From Pseudomonadota bacterium (GTDB lineage Bacteria > Pseudomonadota > Alphaproteobacteria > Acetobacterales > Acetobacteraceae), in NCBI GenBank assembly GCA_023390705.1, contig JAEWCI010000349.1, forward strand, positions 1 to 7,819: DNA of 7,819 bases. The letters are read 5' to 3'. This document shows positions 1 through 7,819 of this stretch, piece by piece. The translations under genes were made by a program, and so were the position numbers. The notes under the pieces are model-generated. The model searched no databases. It was not told the origin of the DNA and was given only the letters and a program-made list of their open reading frames with translations. How positions within the stretch are numbered: the first letter of the stretch is position 1; each line of letters starts with the position of its first letter.

Positions 1-1593
1 GGGGCGCCTGCCGACCGCCGCCCGCAACTCGCCCGGCGCCGTGCGCTCGCGCTTGACCAGCAGCTTGTTCAAGGCATGGACATAGGCGCGGGCGGAAGCA
101 ACGATGGTGTCGGCATCGGCGCCCTGACCGTCCACCATCTTGCCCTTCTCCTCCAGCCGCACCGTCACCCGGGCCTGGGCATCGGTGCCCTCGGTCACGC
201 TCTGCACGGCATAGAGCTTCAGCACCGCCTCATGCGGGAAGGCGCCGCGCAGGGCGTTGAAGGTGGCGTCCACCGCGCCGTCGCCGGTGGCCATGCCGTC
301 CCGGCGCTCCCCATCCACGTCCAGGGAGAGGGTGGCCATGGGCTTCGCGCCCATCCCGGTCGCGACAGTCAGCGCCGCCAGCTTCACGCGATCGTGATCA
401 CGCACGATCTCGTCATCCACCAGCGCCACCACGTCCTCGTCATAGACCACCTTCTTACGGTCGGCGAGATCCTTGAAGCGGCGGAATGCGTCGTTCAGCT
501 GGTTGTCGCCGACATTGTAGCCCATGGCCTTCAGCTTGTCGCGGAAGGCGGCGCGGCCGGAGTGCTTGCCCAGCACCAGGGATGACGTGGACCAGCCGAC
601 GCTTTCCGGCGTCATGATCTCGTAGGTGGACTTGTCCTTCAGTACGCCGTCCTGGTGGATGCCGGATTCATGCGCGAAGGCGTTGCGGCCGACGATCGCC
701 TTGTTGGGCTGCACGTCGAAGCCGGTGATGGTGGCCAGCAGCCGGCTGGTCTTCAGGATGTTCGGCGTACGGATGCCGTTGCGGAAGGGCAGCGCATCGT
801 GGCGCGTCCGCAGCGCCATCGCCACTTCCTCCAGGCTGGCATTGCCGGCGCGTTCGCCGATGCCGTTGATGGTGGCCTCCACCTGCCGCACGCCGGCGCG
901 GATGGCGGCGATGGTGTTGGCCACCGCCATGCCCAGGTCGTTGTGGTTATGGGCGGAAAGCACCACGCGGTCGGCGCCCGGCACCCTCTCCCGCACCATG
1001 GTGAAGATGCGGGCCATGTCCTCCGGCACCGCGTAGCCGACGGTGTCGGGGATGTTGATGGTGGTGGCGCCGGCCTTGATGGCGGCCTCCACGCAGCGGC
1101 AGAGGAAGTCCGGATCGGTGCGGGTGCCGTCCTCGGCGCTCCACTCCACGTCGTCCACATGGTTGCGCGCCAGGGTGACGGAGGCGGTGACCATTTCCAG
1201 CACCTCCTCCGGCTCCATGCGCAGCTTGACCCGCATGTGCAGCGGGCTGGTCGAGACGAAGGTGTGGATGCGCTTGCGCGCCGCGGGCTTCACCGCCTCG
1301 GCCGCACGGTTGATGTCGGCCACGGAGGTGCGGGACAGGCCGCAGACCACTGGCCCGTCCTTGCTGAAGCGCTGGGCGATGGCCTGCACGCTCTCGAAAT
1401 CGCCGACCGAGGCGATGGGGAAGCCGGCCTCCATCACATCGATGCCCAGCTCGGCCAGGGCCTCGGCCATGCGCAGCTTCTCCTCCAGGTTCATGGAGAA
1501 GCCGGGGGACTGCTCGCCGTCGCGCAGCGTGGTGTCGAAGAAGATGATGCGATCGTCGTCCAGCTTGCCGAAGCTGGGGTGATTGATGGCCAT
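1..1593 (-). CDS. leuA: 2-isopropylmalate synthase, partial (3' end beyond window)
   Basis: LeuA condenses acetyl-CoA with 2-ketoisovalerate to give 2-isopropylmalate, the committed step of leucine synthesis in the cytoplasm. The N-terminal catalytic TIM barrel shows FFDTTLRDGEQSPG (residues 18-31, with R24 and metal ligand D20), the metal-binding HNHND at 215-219 (H215, H217), NGIGERAGN at 243-251 and HESGIHQDG at 308-316. The C-terminal part matches the LeuA regulatory (leucine-binding) domain, ending near ARAYVHALNKLL. All 531 codons visible are open with no stop, already about the length of E. coli LeuA (about 523 aa), so only a short tail should be missing. The ATG at 1593 is chosen because GAGGAA (1601-1606) lies 7 bases upstream and MAINHPSFGKLDDDR is a natural N-terminus. 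In-frame ATGs at 1626 and 1638 lack such a site. Upstream lies a leucine-rich leader ORF, suggesting attenuation by leucine supply. Confidence 0.96.
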   Translation of the reverse strand, partial: MAINHPSFGKLDDDRIIFFDTTLRDGEQSPGFSMNLEEKLRMAEALAELGIDVMEAGFPIASVGDFESVQAIAQRFSKDGPVVCGLSRTSVADINRAAEAVKPAARKRIHTFVSTSPLHMRVKLRMEPEEVLEMVTASVTLARNHVDDVEWSAEDGTRTDPDFLCRCVEAAIKAGATTINIPDTVGYAVPEDMARIFTMVRERVPGADRVVLSAHNHNDLGMAVANTIAAIRAGVRQVEATINGIGERAGNASLEEVAMALRTRHDALPFRNGIRTPNILKTSRLLATITGFDVQPNKAIVGRNAFAHESGIHQDGVLKDKSTYEIMTPESVGWSTSSLVLGKHSGRAAFRDKLKAMGYNVGDNQLNDAFRRFKDLADRKKVVYDEDVVALVDDEIVRDHDRVKLAALTVATGMGAKPMATLSLDVDGERRDGMATGDGAVDATFNALRGAFPHEAVLKLYAVQSVTEGTDAQARVTVRLEEKGKMVDGQGADADTIVASARAYVHALNKLLVKRERTAPGELRAAVGRRP

Positions 1594-1600
1594 GATGGCG

Positions 1601-1606
1601 TTCCTC
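1601..1606 (-). promoter_or_regulatory. Ribosome binding site of leuA
   Basis: GAGGAA sits 7 bases before the ATG at 1593. It decides the start of leuA against two in-frame ATGs further upstream (1626 and 1638). Directly before it is TCCCC (1607-1611), which can pair with GGGGA (1653-1657) in the leader, so access to this site could depend on how the leader folds. That last point is inference. Confidence 0.7.
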
Positions 1607-1653
1607 GGGGAATTCGTTTTGCCCATGCGGGCGGACATGCGGGGCCTTCATCT

Positions 1654-1700
1654 CCCCTGAGCGGTGCCGGCCGCGGTCAGCCGGGCGTCACGCCCAGGGG
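1654..1700 (-). promoter_or_regulatory. Candidate leucine attenuator (mutually exclusive RNA stems)
   Basis: In the transcript, CCCCUGGGCG (1700-1691) can pair with CGCUCAGGGG (1663-1654), giving 10 base pairs with a single G-U. The 5' arm starts 5 bases after the last leucine codon of the leader ORF and runs up to its stop codon, so ribosome position should control whether the stem forms. Two competing hairpins use the same bases: GGGCG-UGA-CGCCC (1695-1683), which encloses the leader stop, and GGGG-N9-CCCC (1657-1641). In addition CCGGCC within the leucine codons is complementary to GGCCGG (1672-1667). Switching pairs next to a leucine-rich leader are the hallmark of attenuation. I see no U-run after any stem, so this is not a standard intrinsic terminator. 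Control could act through Rho or through leuA translation. The region is very GC-rich, so some complementarity arises by chance. Confidence 0.45.
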
Positions 1701-1795
1701 CGGGTAAGTCGAAGCAGGCCGGGAAGCAGGGCGCGCGCCGGGGCGGCGGCGGAGAGGCCGCGGCTCAGGCCGGCAATGGGCGCGCAGGGACGCAT
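1688..1795 (-). CDS. leuL: Putative leucine-rich leader peptide of leuA (35 aa)
   Basis: This small ORF (36 codons with the TGA stop) starts at ATG 1795 and ends 94 bases before leuA. The peptide begins MRPCAPIAGLSRGL and ends ALLPGLLRLTRPWA. Seven of 35 residues are leucine, and five of them fall within eight positions (LLPGLLRL, residues 23-30, at 1706-1729). Three of those five are CTT, while the ilvC leucine codons I read were all CTG or CTC. An uncommon codon repeated at the control position is typical of leader peptides such as E. coli leuL. Expected role: ribosomes stall on these codons when charged leucyl-tRNA is scarce, changing the fold of the RNA just downstream and raising leuA expression. 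There is no clear ribosome binding site, but a possible -10 element lies only 9 bases upstream, so translation could be leaderless, as known for trpL of Sinorhizobium meliloti. The alternative is a chance ORF in GC-rich DNA; similar ORFs in front of leuA of relatives would settle it. Confidence 0.6.
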   Translation of the reverse strand: MRPCAPIAGLSRGLSAAAPARALLPGLLRLTRPWA

Positions 1796-1804
1796 GGCGC
1801 CGGC

Positions 1805-1834
1805 ACCCTAGGCGATGCCGGGGTGGCTGCGCAA
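1805..1834 (-). promoter_or_regulatory. Possible promoter of the leader-leuA transcript
   Basis: TTGCGC (1834-1829) and TAGGGT (1810-1805) are separated by 18 bases and lie directly after the cupin stop codon. The match to the sigma-70 consensus is moderate. Transcription would start around 1795-1798, at or just before the ATG of the leader ORF. An inverted repeat, CCGGCA-N10-TGCCGG (1800-1821), spans the -10 element and could be an operator or simply GC-rich symmetry. Confidence 0.4.
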
Positions 1835-1841
1835 GCCGGGA

Positions 1842-2165
1842 TCAGCCTACCGGCATGAAGTCGTAACGGCCGACCCCCTGGAGGATGGCGAAGCGGGCGC
1901 GCCCGCCATCCTTGCCGGTGACGCGATGGGCGCGCTTCGGCGGCACGGCGAACATTTGGCCCGGCTGCAGTTCCACCACCGCATGGGGCGCGCGGGTTTC
2001 GATCACCAGCGGGCCTTCCATGCACCAGAAGGTGTCGGTCACCTCGCTGTGCCAATGCCAGGGCACCTCCTGCCCGGTGCCGAGGGTGAGGATCTGCATC
2101 CGCAGCCCCGGTGCCTCGGCGATCAGGTCGCGCCCCTCAAGCGGGTAATTGCCGCGTTCCGCCAT
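1842..2165 (-). CDS. Small single-domain cupin protein
   Basis: This 107-residue protein is a one-domain cupin (conserved beta-barrel) of unknown substrate. The first cupin motif is seen as WHWHSEVTDTF, with metal-ligand candidates H37 and H39 and an acidic residue at E41 or D44. The second motif is LQPGQMFAVPPKRAHRV, with H80 as the remaining ligand. A metal centre is therefore likely, but the protein could be an enzyme (isomerase or dioxygenase-like) or a ligand-binding module. There is no signal peptide, so it is cytoplasmic. It starts 3 bases after the stop of the binding-protein gene, and its ribosome site GGAGGAG overlaps that stop (GGAGGAGTGAGCCATG), so the two genes are translationally coupled. 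Its job probably relates to the ligand taken up by, or sensed through, its partner. No function can be assigned from the sequence alone. Confidence 0.85.
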   Translation of the reverse strand: MAERGNYPLEGRDLIAEAPGLRMQILTLGTGQEVPWHWHSEVTDTFWCMEGPLVIETRAPHAVVELQPGQMFAVPPKRAHRVTGKDGGRARFAILQGVGRYDFMPVG

Positions 2166-2168
2166 GGC

Positions 2169-3152
2169 TCACTCCTCCGGTCGGAAGCCGCTTTCGGCCA
2201 CGATCGGCCCCCAGCGGTCGTAATCATGCCGCACCAGCGCGGCGAATTCCGCCAGCCCCAGGGGCCGCGGCGTCATCACCAGCCGGGCCAGGGCCTCGCG
2301 GTAGTCCACCTGGGCGGAGACCTGCCGCACCGCCTGGTTCAGCGCCTCCACCGTGGCGGAAGGGGTGCGGGCGGGCAGGAAGACGCCGAACCATTCGCTG
2401 GTGGTGAGTTGCGGGAAGCCCTGTTCGGCGAAGGTCGGCACGTCCGGGAAGCGTTCCAGCCGCTGCGGCGCGGTGGTGGCCACCAGGCGGATGCGCCCAC
2501 CCTCCGCATGGCCGGCGAGGTCCACCATGGGGTGGAAGCTGGCGCCGGTGACCCCGGCGATCAGGTCCTGCACCGCCGGCGCGCTGCCGCGATAGGGCAC
2601 ATGCGTCATGGCCAGCCCGGCCGCCTTGGCGAATTGGATGCCCAGGAAATGCAGCGTGGTGCCGGCCGAGGCGCTGCCATAGGTCACTTCCGGCTGGGTG
2701 CGGGCCCAGGCGGCGAATTCGCGGATATTGCCCGGCATCCCGGCACGCGGCCCCACCGCCATGCCATGCGGGAACTGGCCGGCGGGCGAGACCGGGATGA
2801 AATCCGCGAAGCTGTCGTAGCGGATGGTCGCCCGGTAGATATGCGGCAGCAGCGTCAGGATGGAGGAGGCGGTCAGCAGCATGGTGGTGCCATCCGGCTC
2901 CGCCGCCTTCACCGCTTCCGCCGCCAGCCGGCCGGAGGCGCCGGGGCGGTTTTCCACCACCACATTCGCGGCATAGAGGCCGCGCAGCCTTTCGGCCATC
3001 AGCCGGGCGGTGATGTCGGCGCTGCCGCCGGGCGGGAAGCCGACCAGGATGCGGGTGAGGCCACGCGGCGCCTGGGCCAGGATGGGACGGGCCAGCAGCG
3101 GCAGCGCGGCCATGGCCAGGGCAGCGCGGCGGGCGAGGCTGACGGGCGGCAT
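2169..3152 (-). CDS. Bug/TctC-family tripartite tricarboxylate transporter substrate-binding protein
   Basis: This 327-residue protein is a periplasmic solute receptor of the Bug (TctC) family, which captures small carboxylates or similar compounds for TTT transporters. Residues 1-28 form a signal peptide: positively charged RR at 8-9, a hydrophobic core of about residues 10-20, and ILAQA near the cleavage site (after A26 or A28). Family features follow in order: ILVGFPPGGSADITARL (about 35-51), VVENRPGASG, THVPYRGSAPAVQDLIAG, FPDVPTFAEQGFP and EWFGVFLPARTP. Length is normal for the family. The ATG at 3152 has GGAGGG 6 bases upstream. The gene forms a pair with the cupin and is isolated from ilvC by an intrinsic terminator. 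No tctA or tctB membrane genes are present, so it is an orphan receptor, common in Bug-rich proteobacteria. The ligand cannot be read from the sequence. I see no convincing promoter in 3153-3234. Confidence 0.92.
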   Translation of the reverse strand: MPPVSLARRAALAMAALPLLARPILAQAPRGLTRILVGFPPGGSADITARLMAERLRGLYAANVVVENRPGASGRLAAEAVKAAEPDGTTMLLTASSILTLLPHIYRATIRYDSFADFIPVSPAGQFPHGMAVGPRAGMPGNIREFAAWARTQPEVTYGSASAGTTLHFLGIQFAKAAGLAMTHVPYRGSAPAVQDLIAGVTGASFHPMVDLAGHAEGGRIRLVATTAPQRLERFPDVPTFAEQGFPQLTTSEWFGVFLPARTPSATVEALNQAVRQVSAQVDYREALARLVMTPRPLGLAEFAALVRHDYDRWGPIVAESGFRPEE

Positions 3153-3234
3153 GACCTTCCCTCCGGTGCTTTCCCTGAAGGCTACGCGGCCGCGGCCGGC
3201 TCCGCCAGCATGGAACGGATGGCTCGCGGAATTG

Positions 3235-3262
3235 AAAAGGGCCCCGCCCAGCGGGGCGGCCC
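3235..3262 (-). terminator. Intrinsic terminator after ilvC
   Basis: Fourteen bases after the ilvC stop, the transcript has GGGCCGCCCCGC-UGG-GCGGGGCCC followed by UUUUC. The inner stem CCCCGC/GCGGGG is perfect, with a short bulge before the outer GGG/CCC. The strong GC stem with a U-run marks the end of the ilvBNC operon and separates it from the tctC-cupin pair. Confidence 0.88.
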
Positions 3263-3276
3263 GTCAAGACGGAAGC

Positions 3277-4293
<1,017 letters not shown>

Positions 4294-4321
4294 CAGGCGC
4301 TTCTCCTTGCTCGAACTAATC

Positions 4322-4843
4322 TCAGGGGGTCAGGCTGCGTGGCCCGCGGGCAATGCCGACCGCGCCGGTCCGCACCACTTCCGCCAGGCCCAGCGGCCGC
4401 ATCAGGCCGGTGAAGGCGTCCAGCTTGTCGCCGGCGCCGGTCATCTCGAAGACGAAGCTCTCTGTCGTGGCGTCCACCACCCGGGCGCGGAAGGCGTCCG
4501 CCAGGCGCAGCGCCTCCATGCGCTGCTCGCCCTTGCAGACCACCTTGATAAGCATCATCTCGCGCGCCAGCTGCGGGCCTTCCAGCGTCAGGTCGGCCAC
4601 CTTGCGCACCGGCACCAGCCGGTCGAGCTGCGCCTTGATCTGCTCGATCACCATGCGCGTGCCGCTGGTGACGATGGTGATGCGCGAGAGCGCGCGTTCC
4701 TCGTCCACCGCGGCGACGGTGAGGCTTTCGATATTGTAGCCGCGGCCGGAGAACAGGCCGACGACCCGGGCCAGGATGCCGGGTTCATTGTCCACCAGCA
4801 CGGCGATGGTGGCCTGGCGGAAGCCGTTTTCGGTATCGGACAT
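4322..4843 (-). CDS. ilvN: Acetolactate synthase small (regulatory) subunit
   Basis: This 173-residue protein is the regulatory subunit that activates IlvB and confers feedback inhibition by valine; the symbol ilvH is also used for this family. The N-terminal ACT domain runs from about residue 11 to 85 and contains VLVDNEPGILARVVGLF and GYNIESLTV. N19, G22 and N37 correspond to the E. coli IlvH residues N11, G14 and N29, whose change gives valine resistance, so valine inhibition is expected here (established knowledge applied by alignment). The C-terminal domain (about 95-165) is the usual second ALS small-subunit domain. The gene starts 72 bases after ilvB, with a weak purine-rich ribosome site (GAAG), and ends 28 bases before ilvC. 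A hairpin lies in the gap to ilvB. Confidence 0.97.
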   Translation of the reverse strand: MSDTENGFRQATIAVLVDNEPGILARVVGLFSGRGYNIESLTVAAVDEERALSRITIVTSGTRMVIEQIKAQLDRLVPVRKVADLTLEGPQLAREMMLIKVVCKGEQRMEALRLADAFRARVVDATTESFVFEMTGAGDKLDAFTGLMRPLGLAEVVRTGAVGIARGPRSLTP

Positions 4844-4879
4844 GGTCTATCTTCGCTTCGGGGGCGTGCGGTAGGGGAA

Positions 4880-4905
4880 GGCGGGGGCGCTGTCCACCCC
4901 CCGCC
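4880..4905 (-). other. Stem-loop between ilvB and ilvN
   Basis: In the transcript GGCGGGGG (4905-4898) pairs perfectly with CCCCCGCC (4887-4880) around a 10-base loop. No U-run follows, so it is not an intrinsic terminator. It lies between the genes for two subunits and might affect mRNA stability or subunit ratio (inference). Confidence 0.45.
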
Positions 4906-4915
4906 ATGGGCCGGT

Positions 4916-6709
<1,794 letters not shown>

Positions 6710-6730
6710 GGGCCAGGGCTTTCCTTGCAT

Positions 6731-6779
6731 AAAGAGCGCTTGCCGGCCGGCGGGATGGCTCCCGAATGCGGCAAGGCGC
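6731..6779 (-). terminator. Terminator-like hairpin in the ilvB leader
   Basis: GCGC(C)UUGCCG (6779-6769) pairs with CGGCAAGCGC (6745-6736), 10 base pairs with one bulged C. The loop holds an inner hairpin CGGGA-GCCA-UCCCG. The outer stem is followed by UCUUU (6735-6731). It may end miaA transcripts weakly or partially terminate ilvB transcripts. The U-run is short and broken. No leucine-, valine- or isoleucine-rich ORF precedes it, so classical attenuation is not supported. Confidence 0.4.
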
Positions 6780-6782
6780 GGA

Positions 6783-6811
6783 CCGATAGACCCCTTGCTG
6801 CGGCGCGTCAA
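6783..6811 (-). promoter_or_regulatory. Probable promoter of the ilvBNC operon
   Basis: TTGACG (6811-6806) and TATCGG (6788-6783) are separated by exactly 17 bases, a good match to a sigma-70-type promoter. The -35 box overlaps the TGA stop of miaA. Transcription would start near 6776, about 67 bases before the ilvB ATG, at the base of the leader hairpin. Confidence 0.65.
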
Positions 6812-7788
6812 TGCCAGGATTCAAGAAACGAGAAGATTTTGCGGCTTTGACTTTCCGGAAATTGCGTTAACCCCGCGAAGCGCGCATGGATGATATGCGT
6901 CCGCCCCGGCTCGGCCAGGGCGTGGTGGCGGAACCAGGTCGCCTGACGCTTGGTGTACTGGCCGGTGTTGAGCACGGCCCGTTCTTCCGCCGCCGCAAGG
7001 CTCATCCGCCCCCGCAGATGGGCGGCCAGTTCCGGCACGCCATGCGCGCGCATCGCCGGCAGGGCGGGGTCCAGGTCCTGGGCCAGCAGCCCCCTCACCT
7101 CCTCCAGGGCGCCACCCGCCAGCATGGCGGCGAAACGGGCGGCGATGGCGGCGCGCAGCGCGTCCCTGGGCGGGTCCAGCAGCAGGGCGGCGAAGTTCCA
7201 GGGCCGGTCGCCCAGCCGTGCAGGGCCGGTATGGGCACCCTGCCGTTGCCAGGTGGCCAGCCCCTGGCCGGTGCCGCGCCACACTTCCCAGGCGCGGGCC
7301 AGGCGCTGGCTGTCCGAAGGTCGCAGCGCCACCGCCGTCTCGGGATCCACCGCGGCCAGCCGGGCGTGCAGGGCGGGGGCGCCGATCTCCGCCAGCAGCG
7401 CCCGCGCCTCCCCCCGCGCCGCCTCCGGCACCGCTGGGATCTGCGAAAGCCCCTCGGTCAGCGAGAGGAAATAGAGGCCGGTGCCGCCGCACAGGATGGG
7501 CAGCCTGCCCGCGGCATGGGCCGCCGCCATCTCGGCCAGCGCCGCCTCCCGCCACCAGGCGACGCTCGCGGCTTCGGCCGCCCTGCGCACGCCATAGAGG
7601 CGGTGCGGCACCGTCGCTTCCTCCTCCGGCGTCGGCCGGGCGGTCAGGACGCGCAGCTCGGCATAGAGCTGCATGGCATCGGCATTGATCACCACCCCGT
7701 CCAGGCGCTGCGCCACCGCCAGTGCCAGGGCGGACTTGCCGCTCGCGGTGGGGCCGGCAAGCAGCAGGGCGCGCGGCGCGTCGCTCAC
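6808..7788 (-). CDS. miaA: tRNA dimethylallyltransferase
   Basis: MiaA transfers a dimethylallyl group to N6 of A37 in tRNAs that read codons starting with U, which aids decoding. The 326-residue protein has a P-loop GPTASGKS (residues 12-19), NADAMQLYAELRVLT (D37, Q40), the Rossmann segment LPILCGGTGLYF, and near the end the family motif QYTKRQATWFRHH. Length is normal for the family. The start codon is GTG at 7788, giving MSDAPRALLLAGPTASGKS. It lies in a GTGA overlap with the stop of a possible upstream frame, which suggests translational coupling. No strong ribosome site is seen. The stop TGA lies inside the -35 box of the ilvB promoter. MiaA has no biosynthetic link to ilv genes, although leucine UUR tRNAs and others are its targets; its place beside ilvB is probably just conserved order. 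Confidence 0.96.
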   Translation of the reverse strand: MSDAPRALLLAGPTASGKSALALAVAQRLDGVVINADAMQLYAELRVLTARPTPEEEATVPHRLYGVRRAAEAASVAWWREAALAEMAAAHAAGRLPILCGGTGLYFLSLTEGLSQIPAVPEAARGEARALLAEIGAPALHARLAAVDPETAVALRPSDSQRLARAWEVWRGTGQGLATWQRQGAHTGPARLGDRPWNFAALLLDPPRDALRAAIAARFAAMLAGGALEEVRGLLAQDLDPALPAMRAHGVPELAAHLRGRMSLAAAEERAVLNTGQYTKRQATWFRHHALAEPGRTHIIHARFAGLTQFPESQSRKIFSFLESWH

Positions 7789-7819
7789 CGGTTGCGCCCC
7801 GCCCGGGCCGGCGCCATAC
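7785..7819 (-). CDS. Possible 3' end of an upstream gene
   Basis: From the right edge a frame is open for 11 visible codons and ends ARAGRNR-TGA, with the TGA overlapping the miaA GTG as GTGA. Such 4-base overlaps are typical of adjacent genes in one operon. Too little is visible to identify a product or to be sure it is coding. Confidence 0.25.
   Translation of the reverse strand, partial: MAPARAGRNR

Noticed and set aside
1594..1638. Longer leuA starting at ATG 1626 or 1638
   Set aside because: The frame is open, but neither ATG has a ribosome site, and the ATG at 1593 has GAGGAA at good spacing and a natural N-terminus.
947..1651. Minus-strand open frame starting at ATG 1651 and overlapping leuA in another frame
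   Set aside because: It is an out-of-frame reading of leuA with Arg/Gly/His-rich sequence. The GGGGAG before its ATG is too close to serve as a ribosome site.
655..1707. Plus-strand open frame opposite leuA
   Set aside because: Antisense shadow of leuA; His/Gly/Ala-rich with no family features.
3153..3234. Promoter for the tctC-cupin pair
   Set aside because: No -35/-10 pair with acceptable match and spacing could be found by eye, although the upstream terminator implies that one should exist nearby.
6710..6772. Leader peptide for ilvB using TTG near 6774
   Set aside because: The frame runs to a TGA overlapping the ilvB start, but it has only one Ile and one Leu, no ribosome site and no control-codon run.

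Overview
The window is a stretch of high-GC DNA, almost entirely coding on the minus strand, that carries the branched-chain amino acid pathway. The protein sequences, the GC content, the order miaA-ilvB-ilvN-ilvC-leuA and a Bug/TctC-type solute-binding protein suggest an alphaproteobacterium, most likely an Acetobacteraceae (Roseomonas-like) chromosome. That assignment rests on family recognition, not on a search. I see no mobile elements, tRNA, rRNA or CRISPR.

Layout in the direction of transcription (right to left). At the right edge, miaA (tRNA dimethylallyltransferase) starts with GTG inside a GTGA overlap with what may be the end of an upstream gene. A good sigma-70-type promoter overlaps the miaA stop codon. 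It leads, through a short leader that can fold into a hairpin, into ilvB (acetolactate synthase large subunit), ilvN (small regulatory subunit) and ilvC (ketol-acid reductoisomerase). A strong intrinsic terminator follows ilvC. Next comes an unrelated, translationally coupled pair: a Bug/TctC periplasmic binding protein and a one-domain cupin. Last is leuA (2-isopropylmalate synthase), which runs off the left edge.

Together IlvBN and IlvC convert pyruvate (or pyruvate plus 2-oxobutyrate) to the dihydroxyacids of valine and isoleucine synthesis. LeuA takes the downstream keto-acid 2-ketoisovalerate into leucine synthesis. IlvN keeps the residues used for valine feedback.

The main thing not explained by ordinary gene calls is the roughly 250-base gap upstream of leuA. 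It contains a 35-codon open reading frame with five leucine codons in eight positions, three of them CTT, a codon I did not find in ilvC. Mutually exclusive RNA stems lie just after these codons, and a possible promoter lies so close to the ATG that the leader mRNA could be leaderless. This looks like a leucine attenuator (a leuL-like leader peptide), although no U-tract terminator is visible, so the downstream mechanism is open. Smaller points of interest are a Glu in place of the usual Asp in the IlvB thiamine-diphosphate motif, the tctC-cupin pair wedged into the pathway, and hairpins in the ilvB leader and between ilvB and ilvN.
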